From the NCBI GenBank assembly GCA_964630925.1, contig CAZVZK010000150.1, forward strand, positions 1 through 24,995: 24,995 bases of DNA, written 5' to 3'. The notes beneath the pieces are model-generated. The model did not search any database and was not told where the DNA came from. It saw only the letters and a program-made list of their open reading frames with translations. Source of the stretch: RGDT01 sp964630925 (GTDB lineage Bacteria > Planctomycetota > Planctomycetia > Gemmatales > Gemmataceae). Of this stretch, positions 7,672 to 15,153 are shown piece after piece; the stretch's first letter is position 1, and every line of letters starts with the position of its first letter. The position numbers and the translations under genes were made by a program.

Positions 7672-8688
7672 TCACAACCCGATCGTCGGCGTGGCGTCGA
7701 GATCCAGAGGCGAGAATTCCCCGCGCCGCCACTTCTCGACCGCCAGCGCCGCCATCGCCGCGTTGTCGGTGCAGAGGGCCATCGGCGGGATGAACAGCTC
7801 CGCCCCCCGCGCCTCCGCCATCGCCGCCAGCGCCGCGCGGAGCGGCTTGTTCGCGGCGACGCCGCCGCCCACCGCCAGCCGGGTGTGCCCCGTGCGCTCC
7901 AGCGCCTGCCGGCAGCGTGTCGCCAGCACATCGACGGCGGCCTGCTGGAAGCTGGCGGCGAGGTCGGCGCGCACCTTGCCAGGCCCCGGCGGCGGTGTGT
8001 CGCCGCTGTTCTGCCCGCCGAGGGCGTACAGCACCGCCGTCTTCAGCCCGCTGAAGCTGAAGTCGAGGCCGCCGTCGTGCAGCATGGAGCGGGGGAACCG
8101 GTGCGCCGTGGGGTCGCCGAGGGCCGCCTCGCGTTCGACCGCCGGCCCGCCGGGGAAGCCGAGGCCCAGCAGCGCCGCGACCTTGTCGAACGCCTCGCCG
8201 GCGGCGTCGTCGCGCGTGCTGCCGAGGACGGCGAAGTCGAGCGGCGAGGCGCAGTCGAACAGCACGGTGTGCCCGCCGGACACCACGAGGGCCGCGCACG
8301 GGAAGATGTCGCGCCCCGCCGCCACCCGGCAGGCGTACACGTGCCCGTGGATGTGGTTGACCCCCACCAGCGGCACCCCCAGCGCCAGCGATAGCGCCTT
8401 GGCGGCGCTCACCCCCACGAGCAGCGCCCCGATCAGCCCCGGCGCGTGATGCACCGCGACGCAGCCGATGTCGTCGAGCGTCACGCCGGCCTGCCGCAGG
8501 GCCTCGTCGATGACCGGCAGGAGGCGTTCCAGGTGCGCCCGCGCCGCGACCTCGGGCACGACGCCGCCGAAGCGGGCGTGAAGCCCGGTCTGCGACGCGA
8601 CGACGCTGGAGGCGATGCGCAAACCGTCATCGAAGACGGCGGCGGCCGTCTCGTCGCAGCTCGTCTCGATGCCGAGGAAGTACGTCAT
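7672..8688 (-). CDS. tsaD: tRNA N6-adenosine threonylcarbamoyltransferase TsaD
   Basis: 338 residues from the ATG at 8688, the usual TsaD length. It starts MTYFLGIETSCDETAAAV (ASKHA ATPase phosphate loop). It continues with FGGVVPEVAARAH, the metal-binding NHIHGHVYA (two His), VVSGGHTVL, DFSFSGLKTAV, GGGVAANKPLR and CTDNAAMAA, all conserved in the family. TsaD transfers the threonylcarbamoyl group to A37 of ANN-decoding tRNAs, together with TsaB and TsaE, which are not in this window. The frame stays open upstream to 8739, but that part is read from the repeat element 8706-8863, so the ATG at 8688 is chosen. No good ribosome site is seen. Confidence 0.97.
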   Translation of the reverse strand: MTYFLGIETSCDETAAAVFDDGLRIASSVVASQTGLHARFGGVVPEVAARAHLERLLPVIDEALRQAGVTLDDIGCVAVHHAPGLIGALLVGVSAAKALSLALGVPLVGVNHIHGHVYACRVAAGRDIFPCAALVVSGGHTVLFDCASPLDFAVLGSTRDDAAGEAFDKVAALLGLGFPGGPAVEREAALGDPTAHRFPRSMLHDGGLDFSFSGLKTAVLYALGGQNSGDTPPPGPGKVRADLAASFQQAAVDVLATRCRQALERTGHTRLAVGGGVAANKPLRAALAAMAEARGAELFIPPMALCTDNAAMAALAVEKWRRGEFSPLDLDATPTIGL

Positions 8689-8705
8689 GCGGTGAACCAA
8701 GACAG

Positions 8706-8863
8706 GAAGAAGGCATACCACGAAATACACGGAAGACACGAAAAAGAAGACAAAGAAGCGAAGCAGGAATCAAGCAGGAAGACAGGCGGCAGCCCTCTTC
8801 TGCCTCCTTGCCTTGTTTGTCTTCCTTTCGTGTCTTCCGTGTATTTCGTGGTATACCTTCTTC
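8706..8863. repeat. Inverted repeat with 38-bp arms (ACCACGAAATACACGGAAGA family)
   Basis: Left arm 8706-8743 and right arm 8826-8863 are reverse complements at 37 of 38 positions. The spacer is purine-rich on the left and pyrimidine-rich on the right, with weaker inner pairing. The element fills the 180 bp between tsaD and the TatD-like gene. A 30-bp stretch of the left arm (8715-8744) recurs exactly at 14631-14660. Confidence 0.9.
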
Positions 8864-8868
8864 AACTT

Positions 8869-9669
8869 TCACCCCTCCCACCTTGCGGACTGACGCCAGA
8901 ATGCGAGCGGGTTGTCGTACACCACCTTCTGGATGGCCGCCTCGGGGTGGCCCCGGCGGCGCAGCTCCAGCACCAGCTCCGGCACCGCCAGCGGGTCCGA
9001 CCTGCCCCAGTCGCCCGCCGAGTTCGCCATGATGCGGTCCGTGCCCACCATCTCGATGATGTCGGCGGCCCGCGCCGGCGTGCACTTCGTCGTCGGGTAC
9101 AGGGTCATGGCGCACCAGAAGCCGCCGTCCAGCGCGTGCCGCACCGTGTGCTCCTCGACGTGGTCGATGCACACCCGGTGCGGCTTGACGCGAGGGTCGT
9201 TCTTCAGCATGTCGATGATCATCCGCGTGCCCTTGTACTTGTCCTCCAGGTGCGGCGTGTGGATCAGGATCAGCTCGTCGGTCTTCATGGCGAGATCGAC
9301 GTGCTCCTGGAAGATCGTCGCCTCGTTGCGCGTGTTCTTGTTCAGGCCGATCTCGCCGATGCCCAGGACGTTCGGCTTGTTCAGGTACTCGGGGATGAGG
9401 GCGATGACCTCACGCGAGAGCTGGACGTTCTCCGCCTCCTTGGCGTTGATGCACAGCCAGGAGTAGTGCTTGATCCCGAACAGGGCGGCGCGTTTGGGCT
9501 CCACGTCGGTGAGGTGGTGGAAGTAGTCGCGGAACCCCTCGGCGGAGCCGCGGTCGAAGCCGGCCCAGAACGCCGGCTCGGAGAGCGCGGCGCAGCCCGA
9601 CAGGGCCATCCGGTGGTAGTCGTCCGTGACCCGGCTGATCATGTGAATATGCGGGTCGATGAATCGCAT
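8869..9669 (-). CDS. TatD-like metal-dependent hydrolase resembling EboB
   Basis: 266 residues from the ATG at 9669 (GTG at 9684 is a possible longer start). The amidohydrolase-type metal site can be followed: IDPHIHM near the start (two His), GIGEIGLNK (Glu), ILIHTPHLEDK (His), CIDHVEEH (His) and NSAGDWG (Asp). It departs from ordinary TatD DNases in opening SRVTDDYHRMALSGC and in EPAFWAGFDR. As I remember them, these phrases are characteristic of the TatD-like protein of the ebo clusters, which traffic or process specialised metabolites and polar lipids. No other ebo gene is seen here, so it is an orphan. The stop falls just outside the inverted repeat 8706-8863. Confidence 0.85.
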   Translation of the reverse strand: MRFIDPHIHMISRVTDDYHRMALSGCAALSEPAFWAGFDRGSAEGFRDYFHHLTDVEPKRAALFGIKHYSWLCINAKEAENVQLSREVIALIPEYLNKPNVLGIGEIGLNKNTRNEATIFQEHVDLAMKTDELILIHTPHLEDKYKGTRMIIDMLKNDPRVKPHRVCIDHVEEHTVRHALDGGFWCAMTLYPTTKCTPARAADIIEMVGTDRIMANSAGDWGRSDPLAVPELVLELRRRGHPEAAIQKVVYDNPLAFWRQSARWEG

Positions 9670-9707
9670 GGCGGGAGGCTCCACGTCCGCTGCGGGCGGC
9701 AGTCGTC

Positions 9708-9713
9708 ATCGTA
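9708..9713 (-). promoter_or_regulatory. Candidate promoter of the TatD-like gene (CTGCGG, 17 bp, TACGAT)
   Basis: TACGAT on the minus strand at 9713-9708 lies 38 bp before the ATG at 9669. CTGCGG at 9736-9731 sits 17 bp further upstream and could serve as a weak -35. Confidence 0.4.
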
Positions 9714-9744
9714 GCAGATCGCCACCCACGCCGCAGGGCCGGCT

Positions 9745-10587
9745 TCAATAGTCATCGTCGTCGTCCCGTCGGGGCCGCCGGGGTGGCGGTGGCGGCGGGG
9801 GCGGCGCACGCTCGACGGTCCTCGCCACGGGCACATCGTCCCAGGGGTCGGTCACCTCCGCGGCGCCCGCGGCGGCCGCCGTGCGGATCCGCCGCGCCTC
9901 CGCGAGACCTGCCTGCCGCGTGGAGAGGACCACCACGGCGTAGTACGCGGCGAAAAGGGTGTGCCCCACGGGGACGACGACCACCAGCACCGGCAGCCAC
10001 TCCCGCGGGCCGTTGTTCGCGGCGACGAAGAAACCAACGGACGCCATCGTCAGCAGCGCCGCGAAGGCCGCCAGGACGCCCAGCAGCACCGGCACGGCGG
10101 TGGACCGTGCCTCGCCCCCGTAATAGTTGAGGAACACCCAGAACGTCACCTCCGCCGTCACCAGCAGCAGCCCCGCGACGCAAGCGATGGCCCCCAGCAG
10201 CTCGACGCCGTCCACCTTGCGCGCCACCTCGAGCGCCAGCATCACCACGCCGCCCGCCGCGAGCAGGCCCAGCAGGGTGGCGACGGCGGAGACCAGCGCA
10301 GCCCAGGCCCCCTCACGCCGCCAGACGGACCAGCACGCATACCGCCCGAACATGATCAGCACGCCCACCACGCCCTGCCCGATCAAAGGCAGCATCCCCT
10401 CGATGGTCGGCGGCTGGTGGCCGCCCCCGCCGCCGGAGGGTAGGCTCAGGGACACGACGAGGACGATGAGCTGGATCAGGGCCGATAGCGCCAGCGCCAG
10501 CCCGATTACGAGGAGCGGGCCGGCGGCGCTGGTCAGGGCCGTCCGGCGGCCGGAGTCGTCTCGGGACGGTGGTGGAGGGGGTGGCAT
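9745..10587 (-). CDS. Unknown six-TM membrane protein with the GRxxCW / AExxFxxFLxYxGG module
   Basis: 280 residues. After a Pro-rich start there are about six membrane segments, beginning LLVIGLALALSALIQLIVLV and ending HTLFAAYYAVVVLST. The cytoplasmic tail is Ala-, then Pro-, then Asp-rich (ends DDDDDY). Two signatures stand out: FGRYACWSVW after segment 2 and TAEVTFWVFLNYYGGE at the end of segment 4. Both recur twice in the 560-residue protein at 20631-22313, so I take this as a single-copy version of the same module. I know no named family for it. A TATCAT box (10653-10648) lies about 60 bp upstream. It faces away from the DUF1549/1553 gene. Chemistry is unlikely in the absence of conserved catalytic patterns; a structural or sensing role is a guess. 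Confidence 0.85.
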   Translation of the reverse strand: MPPPPPPSRDDSGRRTALTSAAGPLLVIGLALALSALIQLIVLVVSLSLPSGGGGGHQPPTIEGMLPLIGQGVVGVLIMFGRYACWSVWRREGAWAALVSAVATLLGLLAAGGVVMLALEVARKVDGVELLGAIACVAGLLLVTAEVTFWVFLNYYGGEARSTAVPVLLGVLAAFAALLTMASVGFFVAANNGPREWLPVLVVVVPVGHTLFAAYYAVVVLSTRQAGLAEARRIRTAAAAGAAEVTDPWDDVPVARTVERAPPPPPPPPRRPRRDDDDDY

Positions 10588-10647
10588 CGCGGCGGCCTGT
10601 CGGTGTGGTCACATCTCCGGCGGCCCACGCGCCGCCGCCCAACGACG

Positions 10648-10653
10648 ATGATA
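10648..10653 (-). promoter_or_regulatory. Candidate -10 box (TATCAT) for the six-TM protein gene
   Basis: TATCAT on the minus strand, about 60 bp before the ATG at 10587. No clear -35. It is divergent from the candidate promoter of the DUF1549/1553 gene. Confidence 0.3.
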
Positions 10654-10676
10654 CCGAATCCGCCTCCAGCAGATCC

Positions 10677-10705
10677 TTGCGGCGCGCCCACTGGCCGGGT
10701 AGGAT
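10677..10705 (+). promoter_or_regulatory. Candidate promoter of the DUF1549/1553-DUF1501 operon (TTGCGG, 17 bp, TAGGAT)
   Basis: TTGCGG (10677-10682) is separated by 17 bp from TAGGAT (10700-10705), the best sigma-70-like spacing in the window. It leaves a leader of about 60 nt before the ATG at 10774. Confidence 0.45.
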
Positions 10706-10773
10706 GTTCTCATCCCACCCTGGCCGCCGGCCAGACCCGACCCGCCGACCGTGGCCCCGCACGAGGGTGCCCC

Positions 10774-13272
10774 ATGCCGTGCCGCTCCTCGCTGGCCGCC
10801 GCCTGCCTCCTGATCCTCACCACCGGCGCGCCGGCGGCCGAGCCCGAGGTGCTGTTCAGCCGGCACGTCGTCCCCCTGTTCAGCCGCCTGGGGTGCAACG
10901 CCGGGAGCTGCCACGGCGCGGTCCGGGGGCAGAACGGATTCCGGCTGTCCCTCTTCGGCGCCGACCCGGCCGGCGACCACGAGCGTCTGCTGCGCGACGA
11001 CGGCGGACGCCGCCTCGACCGCACCGTCCCCGAGGACAGCCTGCTCCTCCGCAAGCCCACGGGCCAGGCCGTCCACGAGGGCGGGTGGCGTCTGAAGAAG
11101 GGCGGCCCGGAGTACCGCATCCTCCGGGAATGGATCGCCGGCGGCGCCCGCCTCGACGCCGTCGAGAAGTCGCGCGTCACGCGCCTGACCGTCGAGCCGG
11201 CCCGCAAGACCGTCAAGCCGGGCGAGAGGTACACGCTGCGCGTGATCGCGGCCTTCGCCGACGGCTCCTCCGAGGACGTGACCGCCCTGTGTACGTTCGA
11301 GGCCAGCAACAAGGAGCTGGCCCGCGTCGGCCCGTCCGGCGAGGTCTCGGCCCTCGCCGTCGGCGACTCGGCCCTGATCGCCCGCTACCGCGCCGAGCCG
11401 GCCCTCGCGACGGTCATCGTGCCGCGCCAGGGCGCCGAGGCGTTCCCCGACGTGACGCCCGTCAACTTCATCGACAAGCACATCCTCGACAAGCTGCGCC
11501 GGCTGAACATCCACCCGGCAGGGATCGCCGACGACGCGACATTCCTGCGCCGGGTCAGCCTCGACGTGGCCGGGCTGCCGCCGACGCCCGACGAGGTCCG
11601 CGCCTTCCTCGCCGACAAGCGGGCGGACAAGCGGCAGAAGAAGATCGACGAGCTGCTCGACGCGCCGGGCCACGCCGCTCTGTGGGCGACGAAGTTCTCC
11701 GACATCCTCCGTCCGGGCGAGTTCGACGGGCGGCACGGCTTCACCGAGGCCGCCGAGACGCGGCGTTTCTACGAGTGGCTCCGCGCCCGCGTGAAGGAGA
11801 ACACGCCTTACGACGTGCTGGCCGAGCGCGTCCTCCTCGCCACCAGCCGCGAGGGCCGGCCCGAGAAGGAGTGGGTGGCCGAGGTGCAGGCGTTGCTCGC
11901 GGAGAACACCGCGAAGACGCCCGAGCTGAAGGCGTACGCCGCGCGCAAGACGCTCGACCTGTACTGGCAGCGCGGCACGGGCGGCGGGGTCAAGGCCGCC
12001 CTGCGCGTGGCCCACGCCTTTTTGGGGCTGCGCCTGGAGTGTGCCCAGTGTCATCGGCACCCGCATGACGTGTGGCAGCAGGACGACCTTCTGAGCTTCG
12101 CCAACTATTTCATGCGTGTGACCCACCCCACCGCCGGCGTACCCTCCGCGTCGGTCGTCAAGGAGGCGGACCGCCTCGCCGCCGAGGCGAAGGGGCTGAA
12201 GGACATGGCGAAGAAGGTGGCGGACAGGGCCAAGGACAAGGCGCTGCCCAAGGCCGAGGTGATGAAGTTGCAGGCCGAGGTGAAGGGGCTGAACGAGAAG
12301 GCGCAGGGCATCGATTCGGCGGTGCGGCGCCTCAAGGCGACGGAGGTCCACGCGGCGGGCAAGCCGGCCTTCGCCGGCGTTGTTAGCCCGCTCGGCAAGC
12401 AGGAGTCGCGACGCTTCCGCCTGCCGGGTGACGCGAAGGACGGGGCGGCGCCGGATGGGGATGACGCCCGCGTCGCCGTCATGGCGTGGCTGCGCAAGCC
12501 CGACAACCCGTTCTTCGCCCGCGCCATCGTGAACCGTGTGTGGGCGCATTACATGGGCCGTGGCGTCATCGACCCGCCCGACCAGTTGTCGCCGCTCAAC
12601 CCGCCCTCGCACCCGGAGCTGCTCGCCGAGCTGTGCGGCGATTTCGTCAGGTCGAAGTACGACCTCAAGGCGCTGCACCGGGCCATCCTCCGCAGCCGCA
12701 CCTACCAGCAGAGCGCCCGCACGAACGCGACCAACCGGGGCGACACGACGAACCACGCCTCGGCGTACCTGCGCCGGCTGCCCGCCGAGGTGCTGGTCGA
12801 TGCGGTCAACCACGCGACGGGCGGGGCCGAGACGTACCCGCCGGAGCTGTACCTGCCGGCGGGGGCGCGGGCGATGGAGGTCGCCGGCAGCGCCGGCTCC
12901 GAGCGCGCCGCCGCCAGCCTGCGGTACGCCTTCCAGGTGTTCGGCCGGCCCACGCGCCTGGCCGACGGCCAGTGCGACTGCGACCGCGACACCCGGCCCA
13001 CCGTCGTGCAGACCCTGTACCTCGCCAACCACCCGGCAGTGCAGGCGAAGATCGCCGCGCCCAAGGGCCGGGTCGCCGAGGTGATCAAGGCCCTGGCCGA
13101 TGACGGCAAGCGGGTTGATGAGCTGTACCTGTGGGCCCTGGGCCGGACGCCCGACGCCGAGGAGCGCAAGGCGTGTCTTGAACATGTCGCGGGGAGCAAG
13201 ACGGCCCAGCGTGGGCTGGAAGACGTGCTGTGGGGCCTGTTGAACACGAAGGAATTTCTGCTGAACCATTGA
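10774..13272 (+). CDS. Exported DUF1549/DUF1553 (PSCyt2-PSD1) protein with Ig-like domain
   Basis: 832 residues from the ATG at 10774, with GAGGGTG as ribosome site. Order of parts: signal peptide (1-22, cut after APAA); a cytochrome-c-like patch CNAGSCHGA (41-49) that is CX4CH rather than CXXCH; a bacterial Ig-like group 2 domain (about 135-217); DUF1549/PSCyt2 (about 228-450) containing a canonical haem-type CAQCH (423-427); a Lys/Ala-rich coiled coil (about 460-540); and DUF1553/PSD1 to the end (FARAIVNRVWAHYMGRGVIDP, SRTYQQS, LLNTKEFLLNH). Such proteins are abundant in planctomycetes, exported and paired with DUF1501 proteins; their reaction is not established. The DUF1501 gene follows after 19 bp. 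Confidence 0.95.
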   Translation: MPCRSSLAAACLLILTTGAPAAEPEVLFSRHVVPLFSRLGCNAGSCHGAVRGQNGFRLSLFGADPAGDHERLLRDDGGRRLDRTVPEDSLLLRKPTGQAVHEGGWRLKKGGPEYRILREWIAGGARLDAVEKSRVTRLTVEPARKTVKPGERYTLRVIAAFADGSSEDVTALCTFEASNKELARVGPSGEVSALAVGDSALIARYRAEPALATVIVPRQGAEAFPDVTPVNFIDKHILDKLRRLNIHPAGIADDATFLRRVSLDVAGLPPTPDEVRAFLADKRADKRQKKIDELLDAPGHAALWATKFSDILRPGEFDGRHGFTEAAETRRFYEWLRARVKENTPYDVLAERVLLATSREGRPEKEWVAEVQALLAENTAKTPELKAYAARKTLDLYWQRGTGGGVKAALRVAHAFLGLRLECAQCHRHPHDVWQQDDLLSFANYFMRVTHPTAGVPSASVVKEADRLAAEAKGLKDMAKKVADRAKDKALPKAEVMKLQAEVKGLNEKAQGIDSAVRRLKATEVHAAGKPAFAGVVSPLGKQESRRFRLPGDAKDGAAPDGDDARVAVMAWLRKPDNPFFARAIVNRVWAHYMGRGVIDPPDQLSPLNPPSHPELLAELCGDFVRSKYDLKALHRAILRSRTYQQSARTNATNRGDTTNHASAYLRRLPAEVLVDAVNHATGGAETYPPELYLPAGARAMEVAGSAGSERAAASLRYAFQVFGRPTRLADGQCDCDRDTRPTVVQTLYLANHPAVQAKIAAPKGRVAEVIKALADDGKRVDELYLWALGRTPDAEERKACLEHVAGSKTAQRGLEDVLWGLLNTKEFLLNH

Positions 13273-13291
13273 CCTCTCGCGGGGACGCATC

Positions 13292-14608
13292 ATGACCACG
13301 CGACGTGACTTCTTCCGGGCCGGGGGCGCCGGCCTGTTCGGGATGACGATGGCCGACTTCTTCCGCGCGCGGGCCGCGGAGACGGCGGGCAGGAAGGGGG
13401 CGAAGGCGAAGCAGATGATCCTGCTGTGGATGGCCGGGGGGCCGCCGCACCAGGACATGTTCGACATGAAGCCGGGCACGCCGCCGCCCTACGGCAGTGA
13501 ATTGAAGCAGGGCAAGACGAAGGTGCCCGGCATGGAGTTCTGTGACCTCATGCCGCGCCTCGCCAAGAACGCGGACAAGTTCAGCATCCTGCGGTCGGTG
13601 GGCATCGGCAACGAGAAGTGGGAGCACAGCGGCGGCCTGTACTGGCTGTGCGGCAACCCGCGCACGAAGGACACGACCAAGTACCCGATGTTCGGCAGCG
13701 TGGTCGCCCACGAGCGCCCGGCGAAGAAGGGCGTGCCGACGTTCGTGGCGTTCGGGCACTATTACGACACGGGCGACGCCGCCGGCGACCTGCGCAACAA
13801 CTACCTGGGGCCGGCCTTCGACCCGCTGACGTTCAAGCCCGGCGACGCGCGGAACGAGGTCGGCGCGATGCTGACGCCGCCCGCCCACCTCGACCTGTCG
13901 GGGATGGAGAAGCGCGAGAAGCTGCTGGGGTCGCTCGACCGGCAGATGCGCAAGCTCGACGCCGCCGAGCCGGTGATCGCCGGGCTGGACAGGTATCAGC
14001 AGAGCGCGTTCGATTTGCTCCGTTCGCCGAAGCTGCGCGACGCGGTGGACCCGAAGAAGCTCGACCCGAAGGACGTGGAGCGTTACGGCAAGAACGAGCA
14101 GGGCACGATGGCGCTGTACGCGCGGCGGATGATCGAGGCCGGGGTGCCGTTCGTCTTCGTGCCGTGGCCGGGCTGGGACATGCACGGCAACGTCACGGAG
14201 GGGTGCAAGAAGGTGCTGCCGAAGGTGGACGCCCTGCTGGCGAGCCTGATCGAGGACCTGCACGAGCGCGGGTTGCTGGACAGCACCATCGTGGTGGCGC
14301 TGGGCGAGATGGGGCGCAACAAGATCCACAAGGACTCGGCGTACTCCGGCCCGCCGGGCCGGGACCACTGGGGGACGACGCAGTTCGTGTTTGTGGCGGG
14401 GGGCGGGTTCAAGAGCGGGGTGGTGGTGGGCAAGACGGACAAGACCTCGCTGCGTGTGGTGGAGAATTACTACTCGCCGATCAGCTTCGGGCGGACGCTG
14501 TACCACCTGCTGGGCATCGACGCCGACAAGGAGCTGTACACGACGGCGGGCCGGCCGGTCCAGATCATCGTGGACAAGGCGCCGCTGATCAAGGAGGCGC
14601 TGGCGTGA
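13292..14608 (+). CDS. DUF1501 protein, Tat-exported partner of the DUF1553 protein
   Basis: 438 residues. The N-terminus TTRRDFFRAGGAGLFGMTM is a twin-arginine signal. The body matches DUF1501: ILLWMAGGPPHQDMFDMKP, ILRSVG, ALGEMGRN, then GRDHWGTTQFVFVAGGGFKSG and a C-terminal FGRTLYHLLGID. DUF1501 proteins are distant relatives of the alkaline phosphatase/sulfatase fold, and those encoded next to DUF1549/DUF1553 proteins are thought to act with them outside the cytoplasm. The gene starts 19 bp after the preceding stop, with GGGGA as a modest ribosome site, so the two form an operon. Repeat debris starts about 20 bp after the stop. Confidence 0.95.
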   Translation: MTTRRDFFRAGGAGLFGMTMADFFRARAAETAGRKGAKAKQMILLWMAGGPPHQDMFDMKPGTPPPYGSELKQGKTKVPGMEFCDLMPRLAKNADKFSILRSVGIGNEKWEHSGGLYWLCGNPRTKDTTKYPMFGSVVAHERPAKKGVPTFVAFGHYYDTGDAAGDLRNNYLGPAFDPLTFKPGDARNEVGAMLTPPAHLDLSGMEKREKLLGSLDRQMRKLDAAEPVIAGLDRYQQSAFDLLRSPKLRDAVDPKKLDPKDVERYGKNEQGTMALYARRMIEAGVPFVFVPWPGWDMHGNVTEGCKKVLPKVDALLASLIEDLHERGLLDSTIVVALGEMGRNKIHKDSAYSGPPGRDHWGTTQFVFVAGGGFKSGVVVGKTDKTSLRVVENYYSPISFGRTLYHLLGIDADKELYTTAGRPVQIIVDKAPLIKEALA

Positions 14609-14630
14609 GGGTGGCGAGGCGAGGAAGAGG

Positions 14631-14741
14631 ATACCACGAAATACACGGAAGACACGAAAAGAAGACGTAGAAGAAGAGGAACCACGGATTTCACGGATCA
14701 GCACGGATCACAGCCGAAGACAAGCAGAGCTGTCCACGGAT
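14631..14741 (+). repeat. Solitary arm of the ACCACGAAATACACGG repeat plus CACGGAT tandem units
   Basis: 14631-14660 is identical to 30 bp of the left arm at 8715-8744, in the same orientation, but here no second arm follows. It is joined by purine-rich sequence to a different repeat with CACGGAT at 14683, 14692, 14702 and 14735. This appears to be two repeat families abutted or nested after the DUF1501 stop. Confidence 0.8.
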
Positions 14742-15055
14742 CACACGAACGGCGTGAAGGAAAGCCAAGGAGGCAGGCGGGCGGGGCCGGCCGCCGAAGG
14801 CGGCCGGTCGGTTTGTTTGGTGTGAGGACGCCGAGCGGCCCCGGCCAGGCCGGCTTTGCGGCCGGGGCCGAGCGAGCGCAGCGAGCGTGGGGCCGCGCAA
14901 GGCGGGGATGGGCGTGGCCGCTGGATGCTCGCGGGATGGAAGACCCAGGGCTCGCAAAGCCTCGCCGCTGGGCTACAGAGAGCAGCCGTCGCCGAAGCGG
15001 CTCCAACAGCCAACAGCCAGTGATGATTTGTTGCAACGTGGTGTGTTGTCTGCCA
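14742..15055. other. Intergenic repeat-like debris without a supportable gene
   Basis: Begins with a GGCCGGCC-rich stretch that can form several short hairpins (GGCCGCCGAAGGCGGCC at about 14788-14806). It continues with low-complexity text (AGCGAGCGCAGCGAGCG near 14870) and a segment reading CTCGCAAAGCCTCGCCGCTG that I recall as a dispersed repeat type in such genomes. Several open frames cross it, but all lack motifs and ribosome sites. Confidence 0.5.
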
Positions 15056-15118
15056 GCCCCATGTTCCGGCCTGGGGGCCTTCACGGCTGGGTTGAGTGGA
15101 GGGGCCGGAACATGGGGC
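15056..15118. repeat. Perfect 16-bp inverted repeat with 31-bp loop
   Basis: GCCCCATGTTCCGGCC (15056-15071) is repeated as its reverse complement at 15103-15118. It lies about 35 bp beyond the 3' end of the DUF2075 gene and could fold in its transcript. It has no trailing T-run, so a terminator role is only possible. Confidence 0.75.
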
Positions 15119-15153
15119 CGGGCTCGTCAACATGCCAAGTGCTGACGGGGAGT

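Noticed and set aside
8689..8739. Longer start of tsaD
   Set aside because: The added residues are read from the inverted repeat 8706-8863, and TsaD proteins begin right at the ATP-binding strand.
10609..13479. Minus-strand open frame of about 950 codons opposite the DUF1549/1553 gene
   Set aside because: It mirrors the codon bias of the real gene, is rich in Arg/Val/Leu/Gly runs, has no motifs, and covers a gene with clear domains.
14813..15145. Small plus-strand protein after the DUF1501 gene
   Set aside because: The frame runs through repeat debris and the 15056-15118 hairpin, with no ribosome site and no motif.
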